Shown here in pieces: positions 5,896-7,162 of a DNA stretch of 7,162 nucleotides. The position numbers were made by a program, and so were the translations under genes. This DNA is from Rudaea sp. Its GTDB lineage: Bacteria > Pseudomonadota > Gammaproteobacteria > Xanthomonadales > Rhodanobacteraceae. Within the stretch, counting starts at the first letter, position 1, and every line of letters begins with the position of its first letter. Location of the stretch: the NCBI GenBank assembly GCA_025934455.1, contig JAICYA010000094.1, positions 1-7,162 of the forward strand. The letters run 5' to 3'. The notes below the pieces were generated by a model. It saw nothing but the letters and a program-made list of their open reading frames with translations. It made no database searches and was not told the origin of the DNA.

Positions 5896-5907
5896 GCAAC
5901 ATTGAAC

Positions 5908-6810
5908 ATGTCCGAACTGTCCACGCTCGACCGCCTCGAAGCGGAGAGCATCCACATCCTGCGCGAAGTCGCCGCCGCGTTCGAGCGGCCGGTGCTGCTG
6001 TATTCGGTCGGCAAGGATTCCTCGGTGCTGCTGCACCTGCTGCTCAAGGCCTTCCGCCCGGGCAAGCCGCCGATGCCGATGCTGCACGTGGACACGACCT
6101 GGAAATTCCGCGAGATGATCGCCTTCCGCGACCGCACGGCAGCCGAAACCGGCATGGACCTGATCGTGCACATCAACCAGGACGGCGTGCGCGACCACGT
6201 CGGCCCGTTCACGCACGGCGCCAGCCTGCATACCGAGATCATGAAGACGCAGGCGCTCAAGCAGGCGCTGGACAAATACCGCTTCGACGCCGCCATCGGC
6301 GGCGCGCGCCGCGACGAGGAAAAATCGCGCGCCAAGGAGCGCGTGTTCTCGTTCCGCGATGCGCAGCACCGCTGGGAGCCGCGTCGCCAGCGTCCGGAAT
6401 TGTGGAACGTCTACAACACGCGCGTGCGCAAGGGCGAATCGGTGCGCGTGTTCCCGCTGTCGAACTGGACCGAGCTCGACGTGTGGCGCTACATTGCGCG
6501 CGAAAACATTCCGGTCGTGCCGCTGTATTTCGCCGCGCCGCGTCCGGTCGTCGAACGCGACGGCCTCATCATCATGCGCGACGACGAACGCATGGCCTTG
6601 TTGCCGGGCGAAGAAGTGCGCAGTGAACGCGTGCGCTTCCGCACGCTGGGCTGCTATCCGCTGACCGGCGCGGTGCGCTCGACGGCGACGAACCTGGACG
6701 AGATCATCGCCGAAATGCGCGCCTCGCACACGACGGAGCGCCAGGGCCGCGCCATCGACCACGATCCGAAATCGAGCATGGAAGCGAAGAAGCGCGAGGG
6801 TTATTTCTGA
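5908..6810 (+). CDS. cysD: Sulfate adenylyltransferase subunit 2 (CysD)
   Basis: CysD is the catalytic ATP-pyrophosphatase-type subunit of ATP sulfurylase. With the GTPase CysN it forms adenosine 5'-phosphosulfate from sulfate and ATP in the cytosol, the first committed step of assimilatory sulfate reduction. The protein has 300 residues (E. coli 302). Key motifs are [11 protein letters not shown] (11-21), the PP-loop SVGKDSS (33-39), [12 protein letters not shown] (59-70), [20 protein letters not shown] (126-145), [14 protein letters not shown] (180-193), [14 protein letters not shown] (244-257) and the C-terminal KKREGYF (294-300). All key positions look intact. The ATG at 5908 was chosen because it matches the normal family start; the frame extends 16 codons further up to 5860, with no family-like sequence there. 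There is no strong ribosome-binding site. The stop TGA overlaps the cysN ATG by one base. Confidence 0.97.
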   Translation: MSELSTLDRLEAESIHILREVAAAFERPVLLYSVGKDSSVLLHLLLKAFRPGKPPMPMLHVDTTWKFREMIAFRDRTAAETGMDLIVHINQDGVRDHVGPFTHGASLHTEIMKTQALKQALDKYRFDAAIGGARRDEEKSRAKERVFSFRDAQHRWEPRRQRPELWNVYNTRVRKGESVRVFPLSNWTELDVWRYIARENIPVVPLYFAAPRPVVERDGLIIMRDDERMALLPGEEVRSERVRFRTLGCYPLTGAVRSTATNLDEIIAEMRASHTTERQGRAIDHDPKSSMEAKKREGYF

Positions 6811-7162
6811 TGGCCAGCGCAAACACACACGACCTGTTGCGCCTGATCACCTGTGGCAGCGTGGACGACGGCAAGAGCACCTTGCTCGGCCGCCTGCTGC
6901 ACGACGCCGGCCTGCTTCGCGACGACGAGCTCGCCGCGCTCGGCGATCCGCCGGATTTCTCGCGCCTGCTCGATGGCCTTGCGCTGGAACGCGAGCAGGG
7001 CATCACCATCGATGTCGCGTATCGGTATTTCAGTACCGAAAAGCGCGACTTCATCGTCGCCGACTGTCCCGGCCACGCGCAATACACGCGCAACATGGCG
7101 ACCGGTGCCTCGACCGCATCGCTCGCACTGGTGCTGGTCGACGCGCGCAAGGGCGTGCTCAC
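6810..7162 (+). CDS. cysN: Sulfate adenylyltransferase subunit 1 (CysN, GTPase), 5' part only
   Basis: CysN is the EF-Tu-like GTPase subunit whose GTP hydrolysis drives adenosine 5'-phosphosulfate synthesis by CysD. The 117 complete codons in the window cover the start of the G domain: [19 protein letters not shown] (12-30) with the P-loop GSVDDGKST (16-24), [15 protein letters not shown] (60-74) as the G2/switch I region, and [12 protein letters not shown] (85-96) as G3. The start ATG overlaps the cysD stop (TGATG), and GAGGG at 6796-6800 is a reasonable ribosome-binding site 9 nt upstream. The stretch between the P-loop helix and DGL is about ten residues shorter than in E. coli CysN, and GHAQY replaces the usual GHEQY. 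Relatives in this lineage often carry CysC (APS kinase) fused at the C-terminus; the window ends too early to tell. Confidence 0.95.
   Translation, partial: MASANTHDLLRLITCGSVDDGKSTLLGRLLHDAGLLRDDELAALGDPPDFSRLLDGLALEREQGITIDVAYRYFSTEKRDFIVADCPGHAQYTRNMATGASTASLALVLVDARKGVL

Noticed and set aside
6318..6326. GGAAAAATC in cysD as a fifth copy of the repeat
   Set aside because: It matches only nine bases, lacks the GT start, and encodes the invariant EEKS of CysD, so protein constraint explains it.
5832..6335. Upstream extension of the amgK frame
   Set aside because: The frame stays open, but the added residues are Ser/Arg-rich, antisense to cysD and unlike any kinase N-terminus. Similarity begins just after 5831.
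4857..6626. A 589-codon open frame on the plus strand across amgK and cysD
   Set aside because: It is antisense to amgK and then continues out of frame through cysD. The product is Arg/His/Gln/Asp-rich with no motif, which is typical of a shadow frame in GC-rich DNA.
5875..6828. A 317-codon minus-strand frame opposite cysD
   Set aside because: cysD is unambiguous on the plus strand; the antisense product has no recognisable features.

Overview
The window looks like chromosomal DNA of a GC-rich gammaproteobacterium. The proteins resemble those of the Xanthomonadales/Lysobacterales (Xanthomonas, Lysobacter and Rhodanobacter relatives). That placement rests on protein resemblance, the gene order purM | DUF2066 - CDP-alcohol phosphatidyltransferase - AI-2E transporter - hda, and the GC-rich codon use. 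It is an inference, not a database match. Coding density is very high: the only real gaps are about 85 bp (978-1062) and about 76 bp (5832-5907), so no gene-free stretch exceeds 300 bp. I see no tRNA, rRNA, CRISPR array, insertion sequence or integrase.

Layout. Bases 1-977 (minus strand) hold purM, cut at its 3' end by the window edge. Diverging from it on the plus strand is a tightly packed four-gene run, 1063-4140: a secreted DUF2066 protein, a CDP-alcohol phosphatidyltransferase, an AI-2E/PerM-family membrane transporter and hda. Its junctions are a 2-nt gap and two ATGA overlaps. hda meets a minus-strand pair tail to tail, with a 15-nt overlap and a GC hairpin at the junction. This pair is amgK-murU (5831-4126), which recycles N-acetylmuramic acid to UDP-MurNAc. 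Diverging from amgK, cysD and the start of cysN (5908 to the right edge) encode the ATP sulfurylase of sulfate assimilation.

How the genes work together. AmgK makes MurNAc-1-phosphate and MurU turns it into UDP-MurNAc. CysD and CysN make adenosine 5'-phosphosulfate from ATP and sulfate, driven by GTP. Hda, with the replication clamp, switches DnaA off after initiation. The three membrane or envelope genes upstream of hda probably share its transcript but have no obvious functional link to it.

Two signals are not explained by the gene list. First, an AT-rich 11-mer, GTGGAAAAATC, occurs four times inside coding sequence (purM, hda, murU, amgK). In hda and amgK it extends to an interrupted palindrome, GTGGA-N4-TCCAC, plus a shared flank ATTGTTG. 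Second, a REP-like hairpin bounded by 5-bp direct repeats lies in frame inside amgK, just before the metal-binding DFQ motif, where it appears to add ten residues.
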